DNA of 64,000 nt. Source: Alkalihalobacillus trypoxylicola (lineage in GTDB: Bacteria > Bacillota > Bacilli > Bacillales > Bacillaceae_D). Shown in pieces: positions 9,106 to 18,952 of this stretch (the stretch's first letter is position 1; every line of letters begins with the position of its first letter). Position numbers and translations under genes: made by a program. The notes under the pieces are model-generated. The model was not told the DNA's origin and did no database searches. It saw nothing but the letters and a program-made list of their open reading frames with translations. The DNA is taken from contig NZ_LTAO01000012.1 of assembly GCF_001590785.1 (NCBI RefSeq), positions 682,901 to 746,900 on the forward strand, in the 5' to 3' direction.

Positions 9106-10143
9106 ATGAAGATAGGAATTGTTGGAGCAACAGGATATGGTGGTTCAGACTTACTTAGATTGCTTCATCAGCATCCAAAGGTAAGTGATATTACCCTTTA
9201 TTCATCTTCGCAAGAGGGAGTGCATATTCATGAATCGTATCCACACTTAACGAATATTTATGAACAGGTCTTACAGCCAATTGATATAGATAAAATAAGT
9301 CAACAAGTAGAGACCGTATTTCTAGCTACTCCCCCAGGTGTATCGGCTGAAATTACAGAGCCATTAGCAAATAAGGGTCTTAAAGTGATTGATTTGTCTG
9401 GAGATTTAAGAATTACAGATAGAGGTGTTTACCAAAATTGGTATAAAAGAAAAGCAGCGAATCAATCGATTATTGATGAGGCTGTTTATGGCTTGAGTGA
9501 ATGGAATAGAGAAAAGATTGCAAAAGCATCCATTATTGCAAACCCAGGCTGCTATCCAACTGCGACGTTACTTGCATTAGCTCCACTTGTAAAAAAGAGA
9601 TTAATAGATTTAGATACAGTGATTATAGATGCAAAGTCAGGAACCTCAGGGGCTGGACGCTCTCCAAGTGAAATGACACATTACAGTGAAATGAATGAAA
9701 ATTTCAAAGCTTATCAAATAAATCAGCACAAACATACTCCTGAAATTGAACAAGAACTAAGACAGTGGGATGATGACTTACCTTATGTTACCTTTCAACC
9801 TCACTTAGTACCAATGGTAAGAGGTATTATGACAACGATTTATGCAAAAGCAAAAGAGACAATGACAGAAGAATTTTTGAGAAATCTGTATAAAGATACA
9901 TATGCCAACGATCATTTTGTCCGCTTAAGGCCAAACGGAATGTATCCTTCGACAAAAGAGGTTTTTGGAAGTAACTATTGTGACATCGGTATTACGATTG
10001 ATGAACGAACACAACGAATAACCATCGTTTCAGTTATTGATAATGTTGTTAAAGGGGCATCAGGTCAAGCCATTCAAAACTTAAACATAATGAACGGCTG
10101 GAGTGAGCAAGAAGGGCTTGCTTTTACGCCAGTTTATCCATAG
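9106..10143 (+). CDS. argC: N-acetyl-gamma-glutamyl-phosphate reductase
   Basis: This enzyme reduces N-acetylglutamyl phosphate with NADPH to the semialdehyde, the third step of arginine synthesis. The 345 residues show the Rossmann motif GATGYGG (7-13) and the catalytic Cys149 in NPGCYPTA, with the usual PHLVPMVRG motif in the second domain. The start ATG has GGAGAGGG upstream. It is the first gene of a seven-gene operon in the B. subtilis order, directly downstream of the ARG-box promoter. Confidence 0.97.
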   Translation: MKIGIVGATGYGGSDLLRLLHQHPKVSDITLYSSSQEGVHIHESYPHLTNIYEQVLQPIDIDKISQQVETVFLATPPGVSAEITEPLANKGLKVIDLSGDLRITDRGVYQNWYKRKAANQSIIDEAVYGLSEWNREKIAKASIIANPGCYPTATLLALAPLVKKRLIDLDTVIIDAKSGTSGAGRSPSEMTHYSEMNENFKAYQINQHKHTPEIEQELRQWDDDLPYVTFQPHLVPMVRGIMTTIYAKAKETMTEEFLRNLYKDTYANDHFVRLRPNGMYPSTKEVFGSNYCDIGITIDERTQRITIVSVIDNVVKGASGQAIQNLNIMNGWSEQEGLAFTPVYP

Positions 10144-10156
10144 GGAGTGTAGAGTA

Positions 10157-11389
10157 GTGAGTACAGTAAAAATAGAGAAGCAAGTGCGCGAAATTGAAAA
10201 TGGACACATTTTATCACCTGAAGGCTTTAAAGCCTCTGGAGTTTATACAGGTGTTAAGAGAAAAAGACTTGATTTAGGTGCAATTGTTTGTGAAGTACCA
10301 GCAGCAACAGCAGCTGTCTATACATTAAATAAAATCCAGGCAGCACCCTTACAGGTAACAAAGGAGAGTATTGCGAAGGAAGGCAAAATCAAAGCCTTAA
10401 TTGTGAATAGTGGAAATGCCAATGCATGTACTGGAAAGCAAGGTCTACAAGATGCCTATGAAATGAGAAGTCTTGGAGCCAAAAAATTCGAATGTCCAGA
10501 GCATCTAGTAGCCGTTACATCAACTGGGGTCATTGGTGAATATTTGCAAATGGATAAAATTAGAGCAGGAATTGATTTACTTTCACCTAAGCAGTCATTT
10601 TTAGATGCTGAACAATTTAATGAAGCGATATTAACAACGGATACAACTAAAAAAATGGCTTGTTATGAAACAACTGTGGATGGAGTTAGTGTGAAGATAG
10701 GGGGAGTAGCAAAGGGCTCGGGAATGATTCATCCTAATATGGCAACTATGCTGTCTTTTGTTACGACAGATGCAAATATTGATTCGGCTCAGTTACAGAG
10801 TGCTTTATCCTCTATTACGAATAAAACCTTTAACCGAATTACGGTTGATGGTGATACATCTACAAATGATATGGCAGTAGTGATGGCTTCAGCTCTAGCA
10901 AAGCATGAGCCATTAACGCCAGAACATCCAGATTGGTCTGGATTTTATGAAGCTTTAGAATTAACATGTGAATCACTTTCCAAGCAAATTGCTAAGGATG
11001 GCGAAGGAGCTACAAAGCTTATAGAAGTGATTGTGGCTGGAGCTTTAGATGACCAAGAAGCAGGGATGGTCGCAAAACAAATAGTAGGTTCAGACCTCGT
11101 AAAGTCGGCTGTTTATGGAACGGATGCAAATTGGGGGAGAATTATTTGTGCGATTGGTTATAGCGGCTGTGAAATAAATCCTGATACCATTGATATTAGC
11201 TTAGGTTCAATAAATACGCTAAAGGAAAGCAGTCCTGTTTCATTTTCTGAGGAAGAAGCTACGACTTATTTAAAAAATGACGTCGTTCAAATATTTGTTG
11301 ATTTACATGTTGGAAATGGGTTCGGAAAGGCTTGGGGTTGTGACTTAACCTATGACTATGTAAGAATCAATGCCGGTTATAGAACGTAA
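10157..11389 (+). CDS. argJ: Bifunctional ornithine acetyltransferase / N-acetylglutamate synthase
   Basis: ArgJ moves the acetyl group from N-acetylornithine back to glutamate, closing the acetyl cycle. The GTG at 10157 is taken as start because TAGGGAGTG lies before it; an upstream frame beginning at 10103 overlaps argC without a ribosome site. The 410-residue precursor keeps the self-cleavage motif HPNMATML with the nucleophile Thr197, which yields alpha and beta chains. The gene starts 13 bases after argC. Whether it also makes acetylglutamate from acetyl-CoA cannot be read from the sequence. Confidence 0.96.
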   Translation: MSTVKIEKQVREIENGHILSPEGFKASGVYTGVKRKRLDLGAIVCEVPAATAAVYTLNKIQAAPLQVTKESIAKEGKIKALIVNSGNANACTGKQGLQDAYEMRSLGAKKFECPEHLVAVTSTGVIGEYLQMDKIRAGIDLLSPKQSFLDAEQFNEAILTTDTTKKMACYETTVDGVSVKIGGVAKGSGMIHPNMATMLSFVTTDANIDSAQLQSALSSITNKTFNRITVDGDTSTNDMAVVMASALAKHEPLTPEHPDWSGFYEALELTCESLSKQIAKDGEGATKLIEVIVAGALDDQEAGMVAKQIVGSDLVKSAVYGTDANWGRIICAIGYSGCEINPDTIDISLGSINTLKESSPVSFSEEEATTYLKNDVVQIFVDLHVGNGFGKAWGCDLTYDYVRINAGYRT

Positions 11390-11405
11390 TGGGGAGGAAA
11401 GCATC

Positions 11406-12200
11406 GTGAGTGAAGTAGTCGTCGTTAAATGTGGAGGCAGTACCATTTCTGAATTAACAGATACGTTCTTTGAAAGTATTATGTCATTAAAATTGGCAGG
11501 AAAGCAACCAATTATCGTTCATGGTGGTGGCCCTGCTATCAATGAAATGCTAACCCAGTTAAAAATAAAAACCACTTTTGTTGAGGGATTACGAAAAACA
11601 ACTGATGCGGTTCTAGAAACAGCTGAAATGGTTCTGTGTGGGAAAATGAATAAACAATTAGTAAGAAGTCTTCAGGAGCAGGGTGCTGATTCTATTGGAT
11701 TATCGGGAAGTGATGGTCGATTACTAGTGGTTAAAGCAATAGATGAAGAGAAGCTGGGATATGTAGGAGAGCCTGTGTATGTAAACAGTGTCTTAATTAA
11801 CGAGCTTTTACAGAAGAGTTATATACCAGTTATTGCTCCAATAGGGATTGATGATAAAGGACAGCATTTTAATGTAAATGCAGATAGTGCAGCGGCAGCG
11901 ATTGCTTCTGCCATGGATGCAGAAGAATTAGTATTTGTTACGGATGTAGATGGAATATTAAAAGATAATCAATTGCTAGATGTCGTCACTTCAGAAGAAA
12001 TCGAACATTATATACAGGATGGAACGATATACGGTGGAATGATTCCGAAGGTGAAGGCAGCGATAAAAAGCTTAACAGGTCCACTAAATGCAGTTTGGAT
12101 TATGAATGGTAAAGGCAGCTATTTAAGTCAGCCTAACTCTAAGCAATTATTGTACGGTACAAAAATTGTAAAAAAGCAAACAGTAACGAATATGCTATAG
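11406..12200 (+). CDS. argB: Acetylglutamate kinase
   Basis: ArgB phosphorylates N-acetylglutamate with ATP. The 264-residue protein has the amino-acid kinase glycine loops VVKCGGSTI and VHGGGPAINEM, and the C-terminal nucleotide loop TDVDGIL. Cys replaces the more usual Ile or Leu in the first loop. The GTG start at 11406 has GGGGAGGAAAG upstream; an earlier in-frame ATG at 11370 lies inside argJ without a ribosome site. It follows argJ by 16 bases. Confidence 0.95.
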   Translation: MSEVVVVKCGGSTISELTDTFFESIMSLKLAGKQPIIVHGGGPAINEMLTQLKIKTTFVEGLRKTTDAVLETAEMVLCGKMNKQLVRSLQEQGADSIGLSGSDGRLLVVKAIDEEKLGYVGEPVYVNSVLINELLQKSYIPVIAPIGIDDKGQHFNVNADSAAAAIASAMDAEELVFVTDVDGILKDNQLLDVVTSEEIEHYIQDGTIYGGMIPKVKAAIKSLTGPLNAVWIMNGKGSYLSQPNSKQLLYGTKIVKKQTVTNML

Positions 12201-12215
12201 AAGGAAGGAATGTAA

Positions 12216-13388
12216 ATGAGTTATTTATTTCCAACTTATGCTAAATGGGAAGTGAAAGCCGAAAGTGGTCACGGAGCCACACTAATAGATGACAATGGCA
12301 AAGAATATTTAGATTTTATTTCTGGAATTGCCGTATGTAATTTAGGACATAATCATCCAAAGGTAAATAAAGCAGTTCAGGAGCAATTAAACAAATTATG
12401 GCATACATCTAATTTGTTTCAAATAAAAGGGCAAGAGGAAGTAGCTGAACTTTTAGTCACACATAGCTGTGCTGATTATGTTTTCTTTAGTAATAGTGGT
12501 GCTGAAGCAAATGAAGCTGCCATTAAATTAGCTAGAAAAGCAACGAATAAGCACAAAATAATTACTTTGAAAAATTCATTTCATGGTCGAACATTTGCTA
12601 CGATGACAGCAACAGGACAAGAAAAGATTCATAGTGGTTTTGGTCCTTTAGTTTCCAGCTTTGTTTATGCACCTATAAATGATATTCATGCACTAGAGTC
12701 TTTAATTGATAATGAAGTGGCTGCTATTATGATTGAAGTTGTTCAAGGAGAAGGTGGCGTTCAGCTTTTAAGTGCTTCTTATATCGAACAGCTAAAACAA
12801 CTTTTAAATAAACATGATATTTTACTCATTGTCGATGAGATACAAACGGGTATCGGTAGAACAGGAAGACCTTTCGCCTATATGCATTATGATTTATCTC
12901 CCGACATTGTAACAGTTGCCAAAGGCTTAGGAAATGGCTTCCCAGTTGGAGCGATGCTAGGAAAAGCTAGCTTAAGAGATTACTTTACTGCAGGAGTTCA
13001 CGGTTCAACCTTTGGTGGGAATCCATTGGCTATGTCGGCTGCCAAGGCGGTCTTAACGGAAGTTTTCCAAGAAAGCTTTTTAGAGGAAGTTCGTCAAAAT
13101 TCAGAGGAGTTCTTAGAGAATTTAAGAAGTACGTTCAAAGAATGTTCGTTAGTTAAAGAAGTAAGAGGACTAGGATTCTTAATAGGGATTGAGTGCCAAA
13201 TCCCTGTCGATAAAATTTTAAAAACGTGTCGAGATAAAGGATTATTAGTATTACAAGCAGGACCTAACGTAATCCGTATTTTACCTCCACTCATCGTAAC
13301 GACGGAACAGCTAAATCAAGCAATAGATATATTGTCAGAAGTTATTCAGGAAGTATCTCAGGAAGAAAAAAGCTCAATAGAAGCGTAG
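12216..13388 (+). CDS. argD: Acetylornithine aminotransferase
   Basis: A class III PLP aminotransferase that converts acetylglutamate semialdehyde and glutamate to N-acetylornithine and 2-oxoglutarate. The 390 residues show the phosphate-binding SNSGAEANEAA region, the VDEIQTGIGRTG motif with the PLP-ring Asp, and the Schiff-base Lys in TVAKGLGNGFPVGAM. An AAGGAAGGAATG region precedes the ATG and the gap from argB is 15 bases. Confidence 0.96.
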   Translation: MSYLFPTYAKWEVKAESGHGATLIDDNGKEYLDFISGIAVCNLGHNHPKVNKAVQEQLNKLWHTSNLFQIKGQEEVAELLVTHSCADYVFFSNSGAEANEAAIKLARKATNKHKIITLKNSFHGRTFATMTATGQEKIHSGFGPLVSSFVYAPINDIHALESLIDNEVAAIMIEVVQGEGGVQLLSASYIEQLKQLLNKHDILLIVDEIQTGIGRTGRPFAYMHYDLSPDIVTVAKGLGNGFPVGAMLGKASLRDYFTAGVHGSTFGGNPLAMSAAKAVLTEVFQESFLEEVRQNSEEFLENLRSTFKECSLVKEVRGLGFLIGIECQIPVDKILKTCRDKGLLVLQAGPNVIRILPPLIVTTEQLNQAIDILSEVIQEVSQEEKSSIEA

Positions 13389-13420
13389 AGAAATATACGT
13401 TTTAATTATTTATGTTTATG

Positions 13421-13438
13421 AATGCATAAAAATACACT
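13421..13438 (+). promoter_or_regulatory. Candidate second ARG box before carA
   Basis: AATGCATAAAAATACACT agrees with the Bacillus ARG box CATGAATAAAAATKCAAK at about 14 of 18 positions and lies in the 86-base argD-carA gap. It could regulate an internal promoter, but no clear -35/-10 pair is visible. Confidence 0.4.
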
Positions 13439-13474
13439 GGATAGAATGAACATTCGTTGGACGGAGGTATGGAG

Positions 13475-14557
13475 ATGGAAGGATATATTGTATTAGAAAA
13501 TGGAGAAGTTTTTACTGGAGAAATGGTAGGGACTATAGAAGAGGACATACATGCGGAAATTGTTTTCTTTACAGGAATGACGGGCTATCAGGAAGTATTA
13601 AGCGATCCTTCCTTTAAAGGTCAGATGGTTATTTTCACCTATCCTCTTATAGGAAATTATGGAATAAACGAACATGATTTTGAAAGTCTTAAACCACAGG
13701 CATCGGCCTTAATCGTTCATGAGCTTTCAGAAAATGGCTATCATTATGAATGTAAACATTCACTGGAACTTGGTTGTGAGGAAGCTAATATTCCGTTAAT
13801 TAAAAATGTAGATACTAGAGCGATAGTAAAAAGAATCCGTGAACAAGGTGATATGAGAGCCATACTGACAACGGACCCTTCAAAGGTTACCTTCGATCAA
13901 TACGAGGTTCTCGAAAATGTTAATGTGGTTTCACAGGTTACATCAACTGAAATCACTGAATATGGTGAAGGTGATGAGCATGTCGTTCTAATCGATTTTG
14001 GTTATAAAAAATCAATGGTAGATATGCTTTTGAATAAGGGAATGAAAGTAACGGTTTTGCCTTACAAAATGGTGGACGATCATCTGGAAGCATTATCTCC
14101 CGACGGTATTTTATTATCAAATGGTCCAGGAAATCCTAAGCAATTAGAAAGTGAATTAAGCAGTATAAAAAAGCTAGCGAGCAAATATCCTACTCTAGGC
14201 ATATGCTTAGGACATCAATTATTAGCATTGGCTTTTGGAGCTGACACTAAAAAACTTCGCTTTGGACACAGAGGAGCGAATCAGCCAGTTATTGATACGA
14301 GCACCAATCAAGTGTATATGACCTCACAAAATCATAGCTATGTTGTTAATGAAGATAGTTTAGCTAATACAGGGTTTAAACCTAGGTTTTATAACATAAA
14401 TGATGGATCAATTGAAGGCTTAGAGCATGAAATTCATCCTATTCTAACCATTCAATTCCACCCTGAGGCTCATCCAGGGCCTAGTGATAGTGAAAGTATG
14501 TTCGATATGTTTGTTGAGATGCTGAAGTCAAAAGGGAGAGAGAAAGTATATGCCTAA
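13475..14557 (+). CDS. carA: Carbamoyl-phosphate synthase, glutaminase subunit (arginine-specific)
   Basis: CarA hydrolyses glutamine and channels ammonia to CarB. Three in-frame starts exist (13457, 13469, 13475). The last is chosen because the GGAGG at 13463-13467 stands 7 bases before it. The 360-residue protein has the class I amidotransferase nucleophile Cys244 in GICLGHQLL and the catalytic His in FHPEAHPGP. Its place between argD and argF marks it as the arginine-linked enzyme rather than the pyrimidine paralogue. It overlaps carB by 8 bases. Confidence 0.95.
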   Translation: MEGYIVLENGEVFTGEMVGTIEEDIHAEIVFFTGMTGYQEVLSDPSFKGQMVIFTYPLIGNYGINEHDFESLKPQASALIVHELSENGYHYECKHSLELGCEEANIPLIKNVDTRAIVKRIREQGDMRAILTTDPSKVTFDQYEVLENVNVVSQVTSTEITEYGEGDEHVVLIDFGYKKSMVDMLLNKGMKVTVLPYKMVDDHLEALSPDGILLSNGPGNPKQLESELSSIKKLASKYPTLGICLGHQLLALAFGADTKKLRFGHRGANQPVIDTSTNQVYMTSQNHSYVVNEDSLANTGFKPRFYNINDGSIEGLEHEIHPILTIQFHPEAHPGPSDSESMFDMFVEMLKSKGREKVYA

Positions 14558-17500
14558 ACAAAGAGAGATTAATTCTGTACTAGTTATAGGTTCTGGACCA
14601 ATAGTCATTGGTCAAGCGGCAGAATTTGATTATGCTGGTACACAGGCCTGTTTGGCGTTAAGAGAAGAAGGAGTAAAGGTTATTTTATTAAATAATAATC
14701 CTGCTACAGTTATGACAGATGAGTCTTGTGCAGATATCGTCTACTTTGAGCCTTTAACCGTTGAAAATGTAGAAAAAATTATCATCAAAGAGAAACCTGA
14801 TGGAATTCTTGCTACACTAGGTGGACAGACAGGATTAAATTTAGCATTAGCCTTACATGACCAAGGAATTTTAAATAAGCACCAAATTGATTTATTAGGT
14901 ACGCCTATTGATTCGATTAAAAAGGGCGAAGATAGAGAGTTATTTAGACAGCTAATGAATGATTTAAATGAGCCGGTTCCTGAGAGTGAAATTGTGACGA
15001 CGGTTGATGCAGCTCTTGCATTTGCTAACAAAACGGGTTATCCGATTATTGTGCGACCTGCTTATACTTTAGGTGGTGCTGGTGGAGGTATTGCCGAGAA
15101 TGAAAAGGAGTTACAATCCATTATTCGTGGTGGGTTAGAGCTTAGTCCAATCAATCAATGCTTGATTGAGAAAAGCATTGCAGGTTTTAAAGAAATCGAA
15201 TACGAAGTGATGAGAGATAGTAATGATACATGTATTACTGTGTGTAATATGGAAAACATTGACCCAGTTGGTGTACATACTGGAGATTCTATCGTCGTCG
15301 CACCTTCACAAACACTGACAGATGTTGAATATCAAATGCTTCGATCGGTTTCAATTAAAATTATTCGAGCGCTAGGAATTGTTGGTGGATGTAATATACA
15401 ATTTGCCTTGGATCCGAACAGTAAGCAATACTATTTAATTGAGGTGAACCCAAGAGTTAGCCGTTCCTCAGCCTTAGCTTCAAAAGCTACTGGCTATCCA
15501 ATTGCAAGAATGGCTGCCAAGCTTAGTTTAGGTTACCATTTACATGAATTACTAAATCCAGTAACAGGCCATACGTATGCGAGTTTTGAGCCTGCGTTAG
15601 ATTATGTAATTGTCAAATTTCCCCGTTGGCCATTTGACAAATTCGTCCATGCTGATCGCTCATTAGGCACGCAAATGAAGGCGACAGGTGAGGTAATGGC
15701 CATTGAACGAAATTTAGAAGCTGCTTTACAAAAAGCTGTTCGTTCATTAGGAATTAAAACAGAAGGCCTTTCACTTAAGCAATTAGAATTATGGTCAATA
15801 GATGAGTTATGGTCAATCGTAAAGAAAGCCGAGGATCGTCGTTTCTTTGCAATGTTAGAGCTTTTAAGAAGAGGTATAACGGTTAAAGAGCTTCATGAAG
15901 CGACTCAAATTAATTATTTCTTTTTAAATGCTTATGAACGTTTAATAAAACTGGAGAAAGAAATTGAACAGCAATCTTTCTCCGATTTAAACAAAAACGT
16001 TTTACAGAGATTTAAAAGATATGGATTTTCTGACCAGTGGTTAGCTCAAAAGTGGAAGATAGATTTACAGGAAATAAGAAGTAAGAGGAAGGAATTGAAT
16101 ATTCATCCTTCTTATAAAATGGTGGACACGTGTGCAGGTGAATTTACAGCATCAACAGCTTATTTTTACTCAAGTTGGACGGGAGAAAATGATGTTGTTC
16201 CATCTGAGAACAGTAAAAAAGTTTTAATTATAGGTTCTGGACCTATTAGAATTGGTCAAGGTATCGAGTTTGATTATTGTTCGGTTCATGGTGCTCATAG
16301 TCTTCATCAATTAGGCTATGAGGCTATCATCATGAATAATAATCCTGAAACGGTTAGTACCGATTATGCGACTGCCGATCGATTATACTTTGAACCATTA
16401 ACCGTTGAAGATGTTCTAGATGTGGTTGAATTAGAAAAGGTAGAGGGTGTTATTGTTCAGCTTGGTGGTCAAACGGCTATCTCTTTAGTAGAAGGCTTAG
16501 AACAGGCTGGAGTTACATTATTTGGAACAAATCTTTCTTGTATCGATATGCTCGAGGATAGAGGTTTATTTTACCAATTTATGCAAAAGGTAGACGTACC
16601 ACATATTCCAGGTGTCATTGCAAATAACGAGGAAGAAGCGATTAAAGAAGCAAAGAACATAGGGTATCCAATTTTAATACGTCCTTCTTATGTCATTGGC
16701 GGTCAAGGGATGATGATTTTTACGAATCAAGAGGAACTTGAACGTTATTATCAGGATAAGAAAAATGACACGTCTTTCCCTGTTCTGATTGATGCCTACT
16801 ACCCAGGTATTGAACTTGAAGTCGATGTTTTAACGGATGGAAAAGCTATTCATATTGCAGGAATGTTTGAACACGTAGAAAAAGCAGGGGTTCATTCAGG
16901 TGACAGCATGGCTGTGACTCCACCTTTCTCGGTTAGTGATGAAGTGAAAGCAACGATCCTTCAATATTCAGAAAAGATCGCTCAAGGAATGGATTTTAAA
17001 GGGATTTTTAATATCCAATTTGTCTATTATGAAAATGAAGTTTATGTGATTGAGATAAACCCTAGAGCATCTAGAACGGTTCCAATACTAAGTAAAGTCT
17101 ATGACCAGCCCTTTATACATCAAACGGTCCAATTATTATTAGGTCAATCATTAAAAGAGATTGGTGTTAAGGAAAAAATCGTTGATTCACCTTCCTTTTA
17201 TACGGTTAAGGCACCTATCTTCTCTCATCAAAAGCTTTCAGGACTAGATCCGCTTTTAGAAGCTGAAATGAAATCTACGGGTGAACTTATCAGTATAAGT
17301 AATCATATTGATGAAGCTTTTCATAAAGCCTTTGCTTGGTCACAAGGACAAATCCCAGCTTTCTTTAGGGAGAAAGGTTCGATTTTTGTTGAGGCAGATC
17401 CAAGCTATAGTTGGAAAGAGAGCTCTTACGCTAAAGCGTTAGAGAAGTTAGGCTTTACTTTCACATATGAGCATTTCTCAGATTGGTTAAAAAGAGATGA

Positions 17501-17711
17501 TTGTATTGCCCTAATTTCACTACCAAAGCCTGGCTTTAAAACAGGCGAAATGAACAGAAAAGAAGCATTAAGACAAAGAATAACGGTCATTACCGAATTA
17601 ACTACCTTAGAAGCTATGCTTCAGGGTGCTGAGTTAAACGGCGATATTCCTTGCACATCATTACAAGAGTGGTTAAAAAAAGGGAAGGAGCCAGCTATAT
17701 CATCTATTTAA
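14550..17711 (+). CDS. carB: Carbamoyl-phosphate synthase, large subunit (arginine-specific)
   Basis: CarB makes carbamoyl phosphate from bicarbonate, ammonia and two ATP. The 1053 residues contain the two homologous ATP-grasp halves, each beginning with a VLVIGSGP or VLIIGSGP motif (near residues 10 and 555). Both halves carry the EVNPR/EINPR metal-binding motif. The C-terminal allosteric region, after about residue 930, is short and divergent, as expected of an arginine-type enzyme that does not respond to pyrimidines. Its ATG lies inside the end of carA behind AGGGAGAGA, so the two are coupled. Its 3' end forms the left arm of a terminator-like hairpin. Confidence 0.96.
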   Translation: MPKQREINSVLVIGSGPIVIGQAAEFDYAGTQACLALREEGVKVILLNNNPATVMTDESCADIVYFEPLTVENVEKIIIKEKPDGILATLGGQTGLNLALALHDQGILNKHQIDLLGTPIDSIKKGEDRELFRQLMNDLNEPVPESEIVTTVDAALAFANKTGYPIIVRPAYTLGGAGGGIAENEKELQSIIRGGLELSPINQCLIEKSIAGFKEIEYEVMRDSNDTCITVCNMENIDPVGVHTGDSIVVAPSQTLTDVEYQMLRSVSIKIIRALGIVGGCNIQFALDPNSKQYYLIEVNPRVSRSSALASKATGYPIARMAAKLSLGYHLHELLNPVTGHTYASFEPALDYVIVKFPRWPFDKFVHADRSLGTQMKATGEVMAIERNLEAALQKAVRSLGIKTEGLSLKQLELWSIDELWSIVKKAEDRRFFAMLELLRRGITVKELHEATQINYFFLNAYERLIKLEKEIEQQSFSDLNKNVLQRFKRYGFSDQWLAQKWKIDLQEIRSKRKELNIHPSYKMVDTCAGEFTASTAYFYSSWTGENDVVPSENSKKVLIIGSGPIRIGQGIEFDYCSVHGAHSLHQLGYEAIIMNNNPETVSTDYATADRLYFEPLTVEDVLDVVELEKVEGVIVQLGGQTAISLVEGLEQAGVTLFGTNLSCIDMLEDRGLFYQFMQKVDVPHIPGVIANNEEEAIKEAKNIGYPILIRPSYVIGGQGMMIFTNQEELERYYQDKKNDTSFPVLIDAYYPGIELEVDVLTDGKAIHIAGMFEHVEKAGVHSGDSMAVTPPFSVSDEVKATILQYSEKIAQGMDFKGIFNIQFVYYENEVYVIEINPRASRTVPILSKVYDQPFIHQTVQLLLGQSLKEIGVKEKIVDSPSFYTVKAPIFSHQKLSGLDPLLEAEMKSTGELISISNHIDEAFHKAFAWSQGQIPAFFREKGSIFVEADPSYSWKESSYAKALEKLGFTFTYEHFSDWLKRDDCIALISLPKPGFKTGEMNRKEALRQRITVITELTTLEAMLQGAELNGDIPCTSLQEWLKKGKEPAISSI

Positions 17712-17730
17712 GAAAAAGGCTGGCTTTTTT
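17689..17730 (+). terminator. Terminator-like hairpin between carB and argF
   Basis: AGCCAGC at 17689-17695, inside the last codons of carB, pairs with GCTGGCT at 17719-17725 and runs into six T. The carB stop codon is in the loop. Only 19 bases remain before argF, so it would act as a partial terminator inside the operon. Confidence 0.6.
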
Positions 17731-17749
17731 AAATAAAGGAGTAGGAGAA

Positions 17750-18691
17750 ATGAAGCAAGATACACTATTAAATAGAGATTTTTTGACTTTATTCGATTAT
17801 AGCCCTCAAGAAATTGAGCAGTTACTTGAATTAGCTATCGATTTGAAAGAAAAATTAAAAAATGGTCAACCAACACCTATTTTAGCTGGTAAATCATTAG
17901 GAATGATTTTTGAAAATTCTTCTACAAGAACTAGAGTCTCATTTGAAGTAGGGATGACCCAGCTAGGTGGACATGCTTTATTTTTAAGTCCAAAGGACCT
18001 GCAAATCGGAAGAGGAGAATTAATAAAGGATACAGCCCAAGTATTATCCAGATATGTCGACGCGATTATGATTCGAAAAAATTCTCATGAGCAAGTAGTA
18101 GAATTCGCACAGCATTCTAGCGTTCCTGTTATCAATGCTTTAACGGATATGTACCACCCTTGTCAAGCTTTGGCTGACTTATTGACCATTTTAGAGCATA
18201 AGAAAAAGTTAAAGGGTCTAAAGCTAGTTTATATCGGTGATGGCAATAATGTTGCCCATTCTTTATTAGTCGCTGGAGCAAAAATGGGCATGGACGTTCA
18301 AGTCTGTTCACCTGAAGGTTACCAAGTAAATGCTAATGTTTTAGAGCAAGCCAAAAAAGTGGCAGAAGAAACGGGTGGGAATGTATCTGCTTCTTCGGAC
18401 CCTAAAGAAGCTGTTAAAGACGCGGATATTATTTACACGGATGTTTGGGCAAGTATGGGATATGAGCAAGAGCAACAAAAGCGAGAAGATGCTTTTTCTG
18501 ATTTTCAGGTGAATGAAGAGCTAGTGAGCCTTGCGAAGTCTGATTACATTTTTCTACATTGTTTACCTGCACATCGTGGTGAGGAAGTAGCTGCAAATGT
18601 TATAGATGGTACGCAATCGGTCATCTATGATCAGGCTGAAAATAGGTTGCATGCTCAAAAAGCTATTCTTGCATCGATTGTCAAAAGCTAA
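17750..18691 (+). CDS. argF: Ornithine carbamoyltransferase
   Basis: ArgF joins carbamoyl phosphate and ornithine to citrulline. The 313-residue protein shows the carbamoyl-phosphate motif STRTR (58-62), the HPCQALADL motif and the ornithine-binding HCLPAHRGEE near the C-terminus. The ATG at 17750 has GGAGTAGGAG upstream; a longer frame from 17651 overlaps carB in another frame and lacks a ribosome site. It is the last gene of the arg operon and ends in a strong terminator. Confidence 0.97.
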   Translation: MKQDTLLNRDFLTLFDYSPQEIEQLLELAIDLKEKLKNGQPTPILAGKSLGMIFENSSTRTRVSFEVGMTQLGGHALFLSPKDLQIGRGELIKDTAQVLSRYVDAIMIRKNSHEQVVEFAQHSSVPVINALTDMYHPCQALADLLTILEHKKKLKGLKLVYIGDGNNVAHSLLVAGAKMGMDVQVCSPEGYQVNANVLEQAKKVAEETGGNVSASSDPKEAVKDADIIYTDVWASMGYEQEQQKREDAFSDFQVNEELVSLAKSDYIFLHCLPAHRGEEVAANVIDGTQSVIYDQAENRLHAQKAILASIVKS

Positions 18692-18718
18692 ATACTTGTT
18701 ATACGATGATATAGTAGT

Positions 18719-18756
18719 CCCTTATCTAAAAATAGTTTTTTTAGATAAGGGTTTTT
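18719..18756 (+). terminator. Intrinsic terminator of the arginine operon
   Basis: CCCTTATCTAAAAA pairs with TTTTTAGATAAGGG around a short loop and is followed by five T, 27 bases after argF. Confidence 0.9.
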
Positions 18757-18952
18757 CAATTTGTAAAAGGTATTTTCATGAAAATGTCTAATAAATCATA
18801 TAAATATCCAAACCGTTAAATTCAGAAGCTATCTCCTTAAAGTAGATTCTTGTTTATTTTTGACCGTAGTTGTTTCCGAATGATTGATGGTTGCATACGG
18901 TAATATAAGGATGAACAAGATTAGGAGAAGAATATGATAAAGAGGCGAGGAC

